A DNA stretch of 64,000 nt, taken from NCBI RefSeq assembly GCF_001719125.1, contig NZ_CP017006.1, positions 1,674,001-1,738,000 of the forward strand, in the 5' to 3' direction. The notes under the pieces were generated by a model that was not told where the DNA came from, made no database searches, and saw nothing but the letters and a program-made list of their open reading frames with translations. Below, piece after piece: positions 29,949-40,340 of the stretch. The position numbers were made by a program, and so were the translations under genes. The first letter of the stretch is position 1, and each line of letters opens with the position of its first letter. The DNA comes from Sulfolobus sp. A20 (GTDB lineage: Archaea > Thermoproteota > Thermoprotei_A > Sulfolobales > Sulfolobaceae).

Positions 29949-30695
29949 ATGGGTAAGCTTTACATAGTCGGGATTGGACCAGGTTCAAAGGAACAAAGAA
30001 CGATCAAAGCTCAAGAAGTTTTAGAGAAAGCAAATGTAATTATAGGCTATAATACTTACTTACGGCTGATCTCTGATGTATTAAATGGTAAAAAAGAGGT
30101 TATAGGGGCAAGGATGAAAGAGGAGATATTTAGAGCTAATACTGCAATAGAAAAAGCCCTCGAAGATAACAATAATGTAGCATTAGTATCTAGCGGAGAT
30201 CCTCAAATTTATGGAATGGCTGGATTAGTGTTTGACATTATTGCGAAGAAGAAAATAGACCTTGAGGTAGAAGTTATTCCAGGAGTAACGGCTGCATTAG
30301 CTGCAGCAGCTAAATTGGGTAGTCCACTTTCCCTAGACTTCGTGGTCATAAGTCTAAGTGATTTACTAATACCAGCTGATGAAATTCTGAAAAAGGTTAC
30401 AAAAGCGTCAGAGGGTGACTTTACGATAGTATTTTATAACTTAATAAATAAGAAGCTATTACTCCAGAGCATGGAAATAGTGTCGAAACATAGGAAACCA
30501 GATACTCCCGTTGGAATTGTAAAGAGTGCATACAGAGATGAGGAGAAAGTGATTATCACTACATTATCCTCTTGGAAAGAACATTTAGAAGAAATAGGTA
30601 TGACGACTACTATGATAATAGGAAACTCTTTAACGTATAGATATAAGAACTACATGATAACTCCAAGAGGATACGAGAGGAAGTATAACCTATGA
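29949..30695 (+). CDS. cbiH: CbiH, cobalt-precorrin-3 C17-methyltransferase
   Basis: The 248-residue tetrapyrrole methylase carries the SAM loop [15 protein letters not shown] and GYNTYLRLI, which mark CbiH/Cob[13 protein letters not shown] is the substrate loop and [14 protein letters not shown] the second-domain helix. It methylates C17 and contracts the ring in the anaerobic pathway. It begins 4 nt after the fusion gene; its stop overlaps the cbiD start. Confidence 0.9.
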   Translation: MGKLYIVGIGPGSKEQRTIKAQEVLEKANVIIGYNTYLRLISDVLNGKKEVIGARMKEEIFRANTAIEKALEDNNNVALVSSGDPQIYGMAGLVFDIIAKKKIDLEVEVIPGVTAALAAAAKLGSPLSLDFVVISLSDLLIPADEILKKVTKASEGDFTIVFYNLINKKLLLQSMEIVSKHRKPDTPVGIVKSAYRDEEKVIITTLSSWKEHLEEIGMTTTMIIGNSLTYRYKNYMITPRGYERKYNL

Positions 30696-31744
30696 TAATA
30701 AACACGTTAAAGAGATTTGGAATAACTACTGGTGCGGCAGCTGCGGCTGCATCTAAAGCCTCAACTATTTTACTAGTCAGAAACGAAATCCCTAAATCGG
30801 TAACTATTCCCACCCCAATAGGTTTAAGGCTAGAGATTCCCGTAGAGAGTGTGGAGAAAAGAGATGAATTCTGTTGCGCCGAAGTTAAGAAGTTCTCTGG
30901 TGATAACCCAGACATATTAGATGGCCTAATAATACAATCTTGTGTAAAGTTTAATGGGAACGAAATTGAGATAGAAGGAGGAGAAGGAGTAGGCATAGTA
31001 ACTAGGCCAGGGTTAAAAATAGGAATAGGAGAGAGAGCGATAAATCCAATAGTGAAAGAGATGATTAAAAACGCTATTAGAGAAGTTACTGACAGAGGAG
31101 TTAAGGTAATAATTCAAGTTCCTAATGGAAAGGAGATAGCACCGAAAACCATGAACGAGGTGGTAGGTGTAGTTGAAGGCATTTCTATTCTAGGAACTAC
31201 TGGAATAGAAACCCCGGTAAGTGATGAGGATTACATCGAGCATATTAGTTGTGAGCTAAATTCAATAAAAACTTCACACAAGCACGTAGTACTAGCACCA
31301 GGTAATACTGCAGCTAAGCTAGCATCTAAGATTTTCGATAAAAATACGGTTGTAAAAGTAGGTGATAGGATAGGCGATTCAATAAGGATAGCTTCTAGTC
31401 TATTTCAGAGAATCATATTAGCTGGATTACCAGCAAAGCTTCTCAAAGTTTACGCGGGCATCTTTAACACTCATAACTCGTTTGGAGATGCTAGAATAGA
31501 ATCTTTGACTCACGCCTCGTTACTTTCCAACGTAGTTGATCATGAAACTTTAATCAAAATCGCCAATTCTTCCTCAGTAGAGGAGGCGTTTAGTTACATG
31601 ACTAAAGAACAGAGAAGAGTGGTAATGAAGATCGTTGCAGAGAGAATCTTATCTAGGATTAGAAAAATAAATGATAAGGTATCTTTTTGTGTAATTATCT
31701 TTGATTATGATGAAGAAGAGTTATGTAGGGTTGGTTGTGAATGA
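30692..31744 (+). CDS. cbiD: CbiD, cobalt-precorrin-5B C1-methyltransferase
   Basis: The 350-residue protein begins near [18 protein letters not shown], the CbiD signature, with ITRPGLKIG-like [11 protein letters not shown] and [14 protein letters not shown] further on. It adds the C1 methyl using SAM in the anaerobic route. ATGA overlaps on both sides show translational coupling. The signature usually has Cys in G-x-C-A-A; here it is Ala. Confidence 0.9.
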   Translation: MIINTLKRFGITTGAAAAAASKASTILLVRNEIPKSVTIPTPIGLRLEIPVESVEKRDEFCCAEVKKFSGDNPDILDGLIIQSCVKFNGNEIEIEGGEGVGIVTRPGLKIGIGERAINPIVKEMIKNAIREVTDRGVKVIIQVPNGKEIAPKTMNEVVGVVEGISILGTTGIETPVSDEDYIEHISCELNSIKTSHKHVVLAPGNTAAKLASKIFDKNTVVKVGDRIGDSIRIASSLFQRIILAGLPAKLLKVYAGIFNTHNSFGDARIESLTHASLLSNVVDHETLIKIANSSSVEEAFSYMTKEQRRVVMKIVAERILSRIRKINDKVSFCVIIFDYDEEELCRVGCE

Positions 31745-32343
31745 AATGGGAATTTAACGTACCTGGGATACCAGACGACTATTTTGAAAGGGAAGAAGAA
31801 ATACCAATGACTAAGGAAGAGATAAGGGCTTTAGCACTATCGAAACTCAGAGTAAAAAGGGGTGACAGATTTTTAGATATAGGATGCGGTACTGGTAGCG
31901 TAACTATTGAAGCTTCCTTGCTAGTTGGAAGAGAAGGTAAGGTTTATGGTATCGATAAGGAAGAGAAGGCAATTAAGTTAACCAAAAGAAACATTGAAAG
32001 ATTCAATTTACAAGATAATAATATACAGTTGATTTTAGGCAAAGCACCCGAGGTGCTACTTACCCTAAACGAGAAGTTCGATAAGATATTCATCGGAGGA
32101 GGGTCTGAAAAGATAGACGAAATATTAAAGGCATCATGGTTAATATTAAATGAAAATGGTAGAGTAGTACTAGATGCTATTTTAATAGAGACCGTAAACA
32201 AAGCAATTTCGGCTATGGAAAGTATTGGGTTTAATGATATAGAAATAACTGAGGTAATAATTGCCAAGGGTATGAGAACTAAGGTAGGCACGGCAATGAT
32301 ATCAAGGAACCCCATATTTATTATTGCTGGTGAAAAGAGATGA
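31741..32343 (+). CDS. cbiT: CbiT, cobalt-precorrin-6B C15-methyltransferase (decarboxylating)
   Basis: The 200-residue class I SAM methyltransferase has [16 protein letters not shown] as the SAM loop, [10 protein letters not shown] as the acidic strand and [37 protein letters not shown] is the CbiT N-terminal helix. It methylates C15 and decarboxylates the C12 acetate. CbiE is encoded separately, five genes downstream, rather than fused as CobL. Confidence 0.9.
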   Translation: MKWEFNVPGIPDDYFEREEEIPMTKEEIRALALSKLRVKRGDRFLDIGCGTGSVTIEASLLVGREGKVYGIDKEEKAIKLTKRNIERFNLQDNNIQLILGKAPEVLLTLNEKFDKIFIGGGSEKIDEILKASWLILNENGRVVLDAILIETVNKAISAMESIGFNDIEITEVIIAKGMRTKVGTAMISRNPIFIIAGEKR

Positions 32344-33011
32344 AAAAACTTTACGTTATAGGCTTAGGTCCAGGTGACAATGAACTAATTACAGTCAAAG
32401 CCATGAAAGCGCTATCTGATGTAAAAACAGTATTCATACCATATTCCACGGGTACGAATAGAAGTTTAGCTGAGACAATTGTTAAAAATTACGTTAGTCG
32501 AGATACAAAAATCGTTTTGTTAGGATTTCCAATGTCCAAGAACGTAAACGATGAAGTATTACGGGAAATAGGGAAGAGGATATGTGAAGAAATGGGTGAA
32601 GGAGAATCCGCCTTTGTTACATTAGGAGACCCAACTTTATATAGTACGTTTTTCAGGGTTAAAATGCCTTGTAACCCTGATGTAGAAATCATTCCTGGTG
32701 TTAGCTCAATAACCGCTTGTGCTTCAAGGGCTAAGTTGTCATTAGCAAATGCAGAAGATTCTATAGCAATCATCCCGGCATCAAGACTTGATTTAATTAA
32801 AAAATCTAAGGAATTTGAGACTATTATAATTCTTAAAGCTAATGAAAACCTCAAGGAATTAATAGAAATACTAGGTGATGATTATGATTTGCTTTACGCT
32901 AAGAGATGTTTCATGAAGGAAGAGAGAATTGTACCCTTGAGTATGAATGTAGAAGATAAAGATTATTTTTCTATGATTATCGCAATTAGGAGAAAAGGTG
33001 AAACTAGATGA
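32340..33011 (+). CDS. cbiL: CbiL, cobalt-factor II C20-methyltransferase
   Basis: The 223-residue tetrapyrrole methylase begins with YVIGLGPGDNELITVKA. IPYSTGTNRSLAETIV is the CbiL-specific region (family P-x-S/R-SLA), and VTLGDPTLYSTF the conserved substrate loop. It performs the C20 methylation that is the first methyl transfer after cobalt insertion. ATGA overlaps link it to cbiT and cbiF. Confidence 0.88.
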   Translation: MKKLYVIGLGPGDNELITVKAMKALSDVKTVFIPYSTGTNRSLAETIVKNYVSRDTKIVLLGFPMSKNVNDEVLREIGKRICEEMGEGESAFVTLGDPTLYSTFFRVKMPCNPDVEIIPGVSSITACASRAKLSLANAEDSIAIIPASRLDLIKKSKEFETIIILKANENLKELIEILGDDYDLLYAKRCFMKEERIVPLSMNVEDKDYFSMIIAIRRKGETR

Positions 33012-33796
33012 ATGGAAAGGTAGTTTTCATTGGAGCCGGTCCGGGAGATCCAGAGTTAATTACAGTAAAAGCAAAAAAATATATTGAAATTGCTGATGTG
33101 ATAATCTACGCTGGATCACTTGTTAATCCAGAAATTCTAAAATGGGCTCGAAAGGACGCTGAAATTCATAATAGTGCACCTCTTACCTTAAATGATATTG
33201 TTGAATTAATGGTGAAGAATGCAAGTCAAGGAAAATTAGTGGTGAGGATAAAGTCTGGAGATTCTTCAATCTACGGAGCTTTATTTGAAGAAATATGGGC
33301 TTTAGAAGCTGCTGGTATAAAATATGAAGTAGTTCCAGGGATAACTGCAGCTCTGGCTGCAGCTTCAGTAATTCCAATAGAGCTAACAGTCCCTAAACTA
33401 GCACAAACTGTTATCATTACTAGAGCTTCCTTAAGAGTGCCAATGCAAGGTTCAATAAGGGACTTTGCAAAAATGGTTAAGATAGGTGCGACTATGGTTA
33501 TCTATACTGGAATACACGTAATTGATAGAGTAGTTAATGAGTTAAAAGAGGGAGGTCTAACTGATGATACTCCAGTGATTGTGGTGTACAGGGCGACTTG
33601 GCCAGAACAAAAGATAATCAAAGGTACCTTAGCTGACATAGTAGCCAAAGTAAGAGAAGCTAAAATATATAGGGATTCAGTGATAATTGTTGGATTGGCA
33701 GCATCTCCAGAGACGATAAAGAATATGGTAAGATCTAGTGTATATGATCCCAAGCATAATCACTCTTATAGACCATGGAAGGTTGAAGAGGATTGA
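33008..33796 (+). CDS. cbiF: CbiF, cobalt-precorrin-4 C11-methyltransferase
   Basis: The 262-residue tetrapyrrole methylase begins VVFIGAGPGDPELITVKAKK. IYAGSLVNPEIL and VRIKSGDSSIYGAL are specific to CbiF/CobM, and VVYRATWPEQKIIKGTL lies near the C-terminus. It adds the C11 methyl that CbiC later migrates. The C-terminal tail (HNHSYRPWKVEED) is His-rich. It overlaps the TTG start of cbiG by 4 nt. Confidence 0.92.
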   Translation: MNGKVVFIGAGPGDPELITVKAKKYIEIADVIIYAGSLVNPEILKWARKDAEIHNSAPLTLNDIVELMVKNASQGKLVVRIKSGDSSIYGALFEEIWALEAAGIKYEVVPGITAALAAASVIPIELTVPKLAQTVIITRASLRVPMQGSIRDFAKMVKIGATMVIYTGIHVIDRVVNELKEGGLTDDTPVIVVYRATWPEQKIIKGTLADIVAKVREAKIYRDSVIIVGLAASPETIKNMVRSSVYDPKHNHSYRPWKVEED

Positions 33797-34782
33797 TAGA
33801 GAGATTATGGAAAGGAATTGCGATAATCTCAGCCTCCGAAGATGGATATAAGGCTGGAGAGATAATAAAAGAAAAGCTAAAGGGGGTTGAGGTACCAGTA
33901 GTACATTATAGATATAAGGACGTTAATTTAGAAAATATTTGGGAATGCTTCGACGCAGTAATTTTCGTAATGGCACTGGAGGGAGCAGTAAGAATTTCTT
34001 GTAAGTACGCTAGGAATAAGACTGAGGATCCTGCAGTAATATGCATCGATGATAAGATTAATTATATTATACCATTATTAGGCGGACATTGGGGGGCAAA
34101 CGATATTACGAAAGATCTTTCCAATATTTTAAATGCTAATCCAATAATTACTACTGCATCTGAACTTAAGGGAAAAATAAGCGTCGAAAAAATTGCTGAG
34201 ATGCTTATTGCTAAGATAGAGAACCCTGAAGCGATAGTTAAAGTAAATTCAGCCTTATTAAGAGACGAGATAGTTTGTATTGACGAAAACGTAAATTTAG
34301 ATTTACCTAAAAATATAGTAATAAATGACTCTTCATGCAAATACATAATATCATTACGAGAAAAGACTTATGACGATAAGGTAGTTGTAAAATTAAAACC
34401 CTTGAAACTAGCTATAGGTATTGGGTCTAAAAAAGAGGTCAATTTAGACGAAATTAAAAACGGAATAGACAAAATATTAGAGAGACTTAACGTAGGCAAA
34501 GACAGAATAGGAGTAATTGCGTCGATAAGGGAAGGGATAAGCAAGATTGCTGAAGAACTAAATGTTAAGTTTAGGCTGGTAAGTGAGAAAGAAATAAACA
34601 GTTTTACTAACCCTTGTCTAACTCCACCTAGTAAAACTCTTGTAGAGCTGGGACTTAAGGGAGTTGCTGAAATCTCAGCTTTAATAGCTGGAGGAGAGAA
34701 ATCTAAATTAATATTACGAAAAGTAGCAATTGGGAAAAATGTAACAATTGCCGTGGCAAGTTACGAAGGGAGGTCTGACTAA
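33793..34782 (+). CDS. cbiG: CbiG, cobalt-precorrin-5A hydrolase
   Basis: The 329-residue protein starts with TTG at the TTGA junction with cbiF. The N-terminal part has FVMALEGAVRISCKYARNKTEDPAV and PLLGGHWGAND, the CbiG N and middle signatures. The C-terminal domain has AIGIGSKKEV and PSKTLVELGLKGVAEISAL. It opens the delta-lactone ring and releases acetaldehyde. Full length, no defects seen. Confidence 0.9.
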   Translation: MIERLWKGIAIISASEDGYKAGEIIKEKLKGVEVPVVHYRYKDVNLENIWECFDAVIFVMALEGAVRISCKYARNKTEDPAVICIDDKINYIIPLLGGHWGANDITKDLSNILNANPIITTASELKGKISVEKIAEMLIAKIENPEAIVKVNSALLRDEIVCIDENVNLDLPKNIVINDSSCKYIISLREKTYDDKVVVKLKPLKLAIGIGSKKEVNLDEIKNGIDKILERLNVGKDRIGVIASIREGISKIAEELNVKFRLVSEKEINSFTNPCLTPPSKTLVELGLKGVAEISALIAGGEKSKLILRKVAIGKNVTIAVASYEGRSD

Positions 34783-34783
34783 A

Positions 34784-35449
34784 ATGGTCGTTTACATTAT
34801 CGGTGTTGGTCCAGGGGATCCAGAGTATTTAACATTAAAAGGTTACAAAGCTATAAAAGATAGCAAGATAGTAGTTGGATGGAAAGGTGTAATAGATAGA
34901 TTTTCACCCATCTTGGAAGGTAAGGAAATTGTAATATTGGATTATAAGAATGAATTAGAACAATTAAATCAGGTAGTTGAAAAAGCTAAAGGAGAAAACA
35001 TAGCAATATTAAATCATGGAGATCCTTCTGTTTCTGATTGGCAATTCGTAGAGAAGATTAGAAACATTTGTGCAGATAAGAACGTAAAGGTAACAATAAT
35101 ATCTGGAGTTTCTTCCCTAAATGTACTTTTAGCAAAGTTAGGATTAGATATGAACTTTATCGGATTTGTCACCCTTCATGTGAGAGGTGATATATCTGAT
35201 TACTTAAGGAATATTTTACAAATATTAGAAATGGGTAGAGTAGCAATTGTAATACCAGAACCTTACAATGATGGTCCGCAGAGAGTAGCTAAATATCTAT
35301 ACCAGAATGGATTAAATTGTAGAGTTGCTGTATTTGAGAAGTTAACATATGAAAATGAGAGCTTAAGATACTATGATAACTTAATTTCACTAATAAATGA
35401 CTCTCATAACTTCAGCGACTTAACAATAATGGCTATATTTTCTAAATGA
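34784..35449 (+). CDS. cbiE: CbiE, cobalt-precorrin-7 C5-methyltransferase
   Basis: About 222 residues from the ATG at 34784, directly after the cbiG stop; an upstream codon at 34748 would overlap cbiG. YIIGVGPGDPEYLTLKGYKA is the SAM loop and LNHGDPSVSDW the substrate loop of CbiE. HVRGDISDYLRNI matches the family RG box. It methylates C5 and works with CbiT. The stop overlaps the next gene's ATG. Confidence 0.88.
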   Translation: MVVYIIGVGPGDPEYLTLKGYKAIKDSKIVVGWKGVIDRFSPILEGKEIVILDYKNELEQLNQVVEKAKGENIAILNHGDPSVSDWQFVEKIRNICADKNVKVTIISGVSSLNVLLAKLGLDMNFIGFVTLHVRGDISDYLRNILQILEMGRVAIVIPEPYNDGPQRVAKYLYQNGLNCRVAVFEKLTYENESLRYYDNLISLINDSHNFSDLTIMAIFSK

Positions 35450-35865
35450 ATAATTTTAGTATGCAGAGCGTTGAATACGTCTTTCAAGAGGTCGTAAGAA
35501 TATATGATACAGATGCCCAAGGAATTGCCCACTACGCTGCGTATTATAGATTTTTTACCAACACGATAGAGAAGTTCATGCACGATAAGGTGGGTATCCC
35601 CTATCCCATTGTGAATGATGAGTTGTGGTTTGTTATAATCGAGTCACAAGCAATATATCATAAGCCGGTAAAGTTAGGTGACAACTTAACAATACTTTTA
35701 AGCCCTAAGATCATATCCAATAAAATCATTAAATTTGAATTAAAAATATACAGAAATGGAGAGCTTACAACTGAAGGTTACTTAACCCAAATAGCAATAA
35801 ATCCAAAAATTTGGAAATCTACAGAGGTTCCAAAAGATATCTTGAGCAAAATAATGGTAACTTAA
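35446..35865 (+). CDS. 4HBT hotdog-fold acyl-CoA thioesterase
   Basis: The 139-residue single-hotdog protein has the YbgC-type motif YDTDAQGIAHYAAYYRFF, with the catalytic Asp and the GxxHxxxY helix. It would hydrolyse acyl-CoA thioesters in the cytosol. Coupling to cbiE by ATGA makes it the last gene of the cobalamin operon, although no step of corrin synthesis is known to need it. Its stop overlaps the convergent permease gene by 4 nt. Confidence 0.78.
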   Translation: MNNFSMQSVEYVFQEVVRIYDTDAQGIAHYAAYYRFFTNTIEKFMHDKVGIPYPIVNDELWFVIIESQAIYHKPVKLGDNLTILLSPKIISNKIIKFELKIYRNGELTTEGYLTQIAINPKIWKSTEVPKDILSKIMVT

Positions 35866-37400
35866 TCCGGTGGAATTTCTTTAAACACTATTGAAATGTC
35901 AATACCTTTTCTTGCATTAATAGTTTTTGAAACGTACCATATTACTACTCCAGCTATAAACGATATTAGTACAAAAGCTAATGTAATATAATTAATTCCA
36001 CTTGAGGTAGTAAAGCCAAATAATGGATTAGTTCCAGCTTCATAGGTTAAGTAAACGAAATATCCAGCCATCAGAAATCCAGCAGTAATCATCATGGAAT
36101 TATTATTTTTCAAACCATATACTATTGCAGCTATTCCAACTGCCAAGAAATATAACATACCGACTATTGACGCACCATATAATGCTAATGCAGCGTTCAG
36201 CGAGAAAACTGGTACTAGAAGTAATACCAAAGTTAATACTAAATCAAGAGTGTGAGCATAAACTGGTGAGCCATATTTATTGAGTTTTGAAAATATTTCT
36301 GGTAATACTCTATCAAAAGATAAGGCAAAAACGTATCTAGAAAATACTACTACACCATAAGCTAATACAAAGTAATTCCATAAGATTAATCCTAATCCTA
36401 ATATCCACTCTATTACATAATTGTTAGATAATGCTATAGCCGCAGTCCAGAAATTGTATATAGCAGATGGGTAGGCATTTAAATTATAGTAGTATCCTGC
36501 AACAGCATCCATTTCAAAAAATCCCAGCGTAACAAACGTTCCCGTTAATAGTAAGGATATAAGTACATTGTATTTTGAAACTTTGCCTCCCTTAAATTCT
36601 GAGGATACTGCAGGTCCTGCATTCATCCACGGATACGTATACAAGGCAAACAGTGGTAATAAGAAAAGAGTAGCTCCTAAAGATACTGAAGTGGGGAGTA
36701 TTGTCTTAGGTAAGTTTGATTGTACACTAACGTTGAAATCATTTAATAATGGAGTTATGGAAGAACCAAAATGTGATGAATTAATTGCTATTATTATCAT
36801 ACCTAAAATTACGGTTAGCATAGAGAATATTCCTAACCCAGTAACAAGCTTAAATCCCCACTTCGATCTTAAAATATTGATCAAAATTATTGCTATAAAG
36901 GCTATCGATGATATTCCGTAAAATATTAACCTTTGATTAAAGGTTGGATTAATGTAGGGATTAACAATGATATTTTGAGCTACGTATATTAAAGAACTTT
37001 GATGATTTAAATAGCCTATTGTAAGAAGAGCTGAATTGATAGCTGATGCCGAAAAGAATGAAATTAAAGCATAAAAGGCTGTTGATTCTATCAAATAAGC
37101 TATTGCGAAAATAGTTCCTAATGAACCTCCCAGATTTCTCGAAATCCATATATAATCCCCGCCAGTCCTCCCGATTTTCCTATTAAAAAAAGTATAGACT
37201 AAGGCTTGTGGAAGAGCTAAGACTAGTCCAATCAGAGAAGCTATCCATAACACACCGCCCTTTGTAATATATGGAGAGATCGACTGAAACAAGGCTATAC
37301 CTATGGACATGTTTGCTATGTTCAACATTACAGCATCGATCAAGGATACTTGCTTAATTAGACCAGAAGTTTCCCTAACAAATATAGTTTTCTTTTCCAT
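35862..37400 (-). CDS. APC-family amino-acid permease
   Basis: The 512-residue membrane protein has about 12-13 TM helices. LIDAVMLNIANMSIGIALFQ is the first helix with the small-residue unwound substrate site, and GGDYIWISRNLGGSLG matches the TM3 region of APC transporters. PVYAHTLDLVLTLVLL lies in TM8-9. It probably imports amino acids or polyamines. The ATG lies near a small AT-rich promoter. The substrate is unknown. Confidence 0.82.
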   Translation of the reverse strand: MEKKTIFVRETSGLIKQVSLIDAVMLNIANMSIGIALFQSISPYITKGGVLWIASLIGLVLALPQALVYTFFNRKIGRTGGDYIWISRNLGGSLGTIFAIAYLIESTAFYALISFFSASAINSALLTIGYLNHQSSLIYVAQNIIVNPYINPTFNQRLIFYGISSIAFIAIILINILRSKWGFKLVTGLGIFSMLTVILGMIIIAINSSHFGSSITPLLNDFNVSVQSNLPKTILPTSVSLGATLFLLPLFALYTYPWMNAGPAVSSEFKGGKVSKYNVLISLLLTGTFVTLGFFEMDAVAGYYYNLNAYPSAIYNFWTAAIALSNNYVIEWILGLGLILWNYFVLAYGVVVFSRYVFALSFDRVLPEIFSKLNKYGSPVYAHTLDLVLTLVLLLVPVFSLNAALALYGASIVGMLYFLAVGIAAIVYGLKNNNSMMITAGFLMAGYFVYLTYEAGTNPLFGFTTSSGINYITLAFVLISFIAGVVIWYVSKTINARKGIDISIVFKEIPPD

Positions 37401-37697
37401 GTCAAACTTAACTAGTTACGCTTTATAAAATTACCTTAAGCAAGAAAATTTAAACTGCTAACGTAGTGATATATTTACTTAGCAAAGTAAACAAGAATTC
37501 ATAAGAACCTCTTATGTATAGTATTAGTGTAATATAGTATTTATTTTAAATTATATAATTTCAAATAAATTATAGATATCTTACATAATGCTGTTATGAG
37601 TAAAGATAATACCTATCTTCACCACAAATCATTAGAAAACAAAGAATATTAGCGAAACTAGATAGATATACTCTAGCCTAACGTATTATACTGTTTT

Positions 37698-37733
37698 TCT
37701 CCTCGCCCTAAAGGGAGAAGTTTGCTATTCTTT
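37698..37733 (-). repeat. Recurring hairpin element, copy f
   Basis: Forward sequence ctcctcgccctaaagggaga contains the palindromic core seen at the other sites, on the minus strand. It is truncated on its left half. It faces copy g 37 bp away in inverted orientation, as copies a and b do, but with no transposase frame between them. Confidence 0.5.
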
Positions 37734-37770
37734 CATTCATTTACTACTAAAGGTGTTTGTGTGACTTAAA

Positions 37771-37818
37771 TTACAAAGTAGGGAAAGCCTTTCACTTTAG
37801 GGACAAAAGGAGTTCAGT
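37771..37818 (+). repeat. Recurring hairpin element, copy g
   Basis: ttacaaagtagggaaagcct, ttcactttagggac and a ggagttcag tail match the family halves. With copy f it marks a collapsed element in the 698-bp gap 37401-38098. The rest of the gap (37820-38095) is moderately GC-rich without an open frame and shows no other recognised signal. Confidence 0.55.
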
Positions 37819-38098
37819 GACAATTATCTTCATAAAAGACATAAACCATTTATTTCTCCTTTTTGATCTGACGATAAAGTTGACTCAGATACCCCTACGC
37901 CCCTAACCCTTTTATTAGAGTGTTAAGTTTACTCAGTAGATGAGGAGATATAGTTAAGCATTTCTCACAATAGCCTAGAGGCTTTTCCGCAGTCGTATGA
38001 GTTCCCCAAAAAACATAAAAAGAGGATTTACTTCCTTATGGTGCAAAGGATTAGAAAAAGATTAAAAAGTTTTAGGTTAATTCAACCTATTAGGCTAT

Positions 38099-39946
38099 TT
38101 ACTCAGCTTTCTTTTTTTCTCTAACAGCTAGAGGGATAATAGCTGGCAAGCAAATTGTTGGAATGTTTGTTACCGCGGCGGGATTAGATGAGGATTGATA
38201 TGGTGGGATGTTATACACGACGTAGAACTTCAAGGTCAGATTTCCATAATAAGACACATTAGGTGCCATAATTTCCACATTAAATTGCACGTCCTCATTA
38301 AATAAAACCCCTATCAGCTTAGGATATGTCCCTACCAGTTTGAAGGGCGGAGTGACGCTGATACCTACTATCGAGTAGTTATATACCCCCGCGTAGAGGT
38401 TAGTATAACCTGTTATGTTAAACGTCTCTCCTGAGTAAAGATATATAAAAAGGTATGGTGGAGTTGTAATATATACATACGTAGTGTTGGTAACTTTACA
38501 TATGGTACCTATAAGGCTGAAGTATATAGGCTTTATGCCTTGTACAGGAATCTTGTCCATAACTATCCCGTTTTGGCTTCTGAAGACTAGGTAGTAAGGT
38601 TTAGCCTTAACAGGCACAAAGAAGACTAACTGGTAGGAGAGTTTTGAGCCATTAAGTACGGAGCTGCTGTAGAGATCGTTTGTAACTGTGGCTAAATGTG
38701 TGTTACCAACATATGTGGTATTAAAGGTGCCGGCACTGGTGACTAAAACGAAGTCTTGAGCCTCTATTCCAGCCTCACTGCTGACGGGATTCACAAAACT
38801 GACCGAGATGTTATAGACAAAGTACGAGTCGCCAAACTCTTGGACAAACATAGCCTCTGCGGTATCGTTAATGAAAGCGTCAACCTTTATGCTCCACGAT
38901 GGTATATACGTGAAATAGAACGAAATGTTAATGTCCCCCTCATAGTTCTCTGGTGGCAAGTATATAGTAAGGCTGATGGGTGTTGAAGAAGGCACATAAT
39001 AATATGAGAGGAATTCAGAATTAATACTTACCAGAGGTAGCTCTTTCCCTATTAGCCCCTTAGTGACCGTGAAGTTGAAGCTGGGTGAGATATTTACAGC
39101 TGTGAGGGCTACAGTGGCTGTGATATGTTCGTTCACTATATCTCCTTTGATATTTAATACGTTGCTGATGGTATATATTGGGTTAGAGGAGTTATATGAA
39201 ATACAGACACTTGAATCGTTACTTATGAAGTTCAGCTTTATAACTGACAAGTAGTGTAAAGTAGAACTGCTTATTGCAGTACTCCCCACTGATATACCTC
39301 TCTCTACGACCTTTATACCCTCTATAGTTGAGCCCTTGGGGACTACGAATATCACTTGCTTCCCACTCACGCCATAAGATGGTATGAGCTTAACACTACT
39401 AGATGTAGATTGGAATAAAGGAGTTAGGGAGACACCAGTCTCGTTTAGGTCGTAGAAGGCAGTAGTTGGGACAACTACACTGCCATAAGTACCATTACTG
39501 GTAATTATGCTGAAGTTTGAATAATATAGTGTTACGTTTTGGTTTGATATGTCGACTATTGAAATGTTAACGATGACGAATTCGCCTTGTTTTAGTTCAT
39601 TTACAAAGGTGTAGTTGTATGTTGAGTTACTCATGAGTTGGTTGGCATACATTAAAGCGTCTTCATGATCTACTATGACGTTGTTGACGTTGAGTTGTAA
39701 TAGCTTAACTTGGGGAGGAGGAATTGTTGAAGTAGTAGTTGGAGGAGGAACTGAGGTGGTAGTGGTTGGAGGAGGGGCCGTAGTAGTTGTGACTGAGGAA
39801 ATAGGGGCTGTTGAAGTAGACGTAGTGGTTGAAGTTGATTCTGTAACATGTTTATGTAATAGGGGTGACAATAGGAAGAAGAGAGAAAGTATTACTAATA
39901 ACACCAAATCTATTATAATAATGGGTGTCTTGCTCATCTTCTTCAC
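38099..39946 (-). CDS. Surface protein with Thr/Pro-rich linker
   Basis: The 615-residue protein starts after a gaggtga ribosome-binding site 8 nt before the ATG. An N-terminal helix (IIIIDLVLLVILSLFFLLSP) is followed by a low-complexity region of Thr, Ser and Pro (residues about 36-80: TTTTSVPPPTTTSTIPPP), then a long beta-sandwich-like domain with many Asn-x-Ser/Thr sites. A short basic C-terminus (REKKKAE) suggests the protein spans or anchors near the membrane. It is probably an outer-surface, heavily glycosylated protein. The family is not recognised. Confidence 0.65.
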   Translation of the reverse strand: MKKMSKTPIIIIDLVLLVILSLFFLLSPLLHKHVTESTSTTTSTSTAPISSVTTTTAPPPTTTTSVPPPTTTSTIPPPQVKLLQLNVNNVIVDHEDALMYANQLMSNSTYNYTFVNELKQGEFVIVNISIVDISNQNVTLYYSNFSIITSNGTYGSVVVPTTAFYDLNETGVSLTPLFQSTSSSVKLIPSYGVSGKQVIFVVPKGSTIEGIKVVERGISVGSTAISSSTLHYLSVIKLNFISNDSSVCISYNSSNPIYTISNVLNIKGDIVNEHITATVALTAVNISPSFNFTVTKGLIGKELPLVSINSEFLSYYYVPSSTPISLTIYLPPENYEGDINISFYFTYIPSWSIKVDAFINDTAEAMFVQEFGDSYFVYNISVSFVNPVSSEAGIEAQDFVLVTSAGTFNTTYVGNTHLATVTNDLYSSSVLNGSKLSYQLVFFVPVKAKPYYLVFRSQNGIVMDKIPVQGIKPIYFSLIGTICKVTNTTYVYITTPPYLFIYLYSGETFNITGYTNLYAGVYNYSIVGISVTPPFKLVGTYPKLIGVLFNEDVQFNVEIMAPNVSYYGNLTLKFYVVYNIPPYQSSSNPAAVTNIPTICLPAIIPLAVREKKKAE

Positions 39947-40340
39947 CTCTATGTCTTTTTTATTAATAGACCATGAAATTTAAAAATTTTATTATGTTTA
40001 AAATAGTACGTTTTTAAAAGAGGTATGGGAAAAATAGAGGAATTTTCAGATCCTCCACTTATCACAACAAGTTCACCTTGGATTGCCCTAACATACATAT
40101 AATATGAGACATCTACATCACTCTTTAGTTCCACCTATAGTGTTTTCATATGCTTCTCTTTGGGTAGGTCGTTTGATCAACTTATTTTCCTCGTAGTCAA
40201 CTTACGTATTTGTCGTCTGATTAGATCACAATAAAAGAAATTGAAATTAAGGCTACTATTGGTACCTTTATGCGTGTCTTTTAACAACTTTTTTGGCTTA
40301 TTTTCTCTCAACCATTCAAGGACGAAAACTACCCTTTTTC

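Noticed and set aside
39675-39983. Val/Gly-rich 102-residue plus-strand frame
   Set aside because: It mirrors the Thr/Pro codon repeats of the surface-protein stalk on the other strand; the low complexity is explained by that.
39949-40134. 61-residue minus-strand frame upstream of the surface-protein gene
   Set aside because: It overlaps the promoter and ribosome-binding region of that gene and lacks any recognisable motif.
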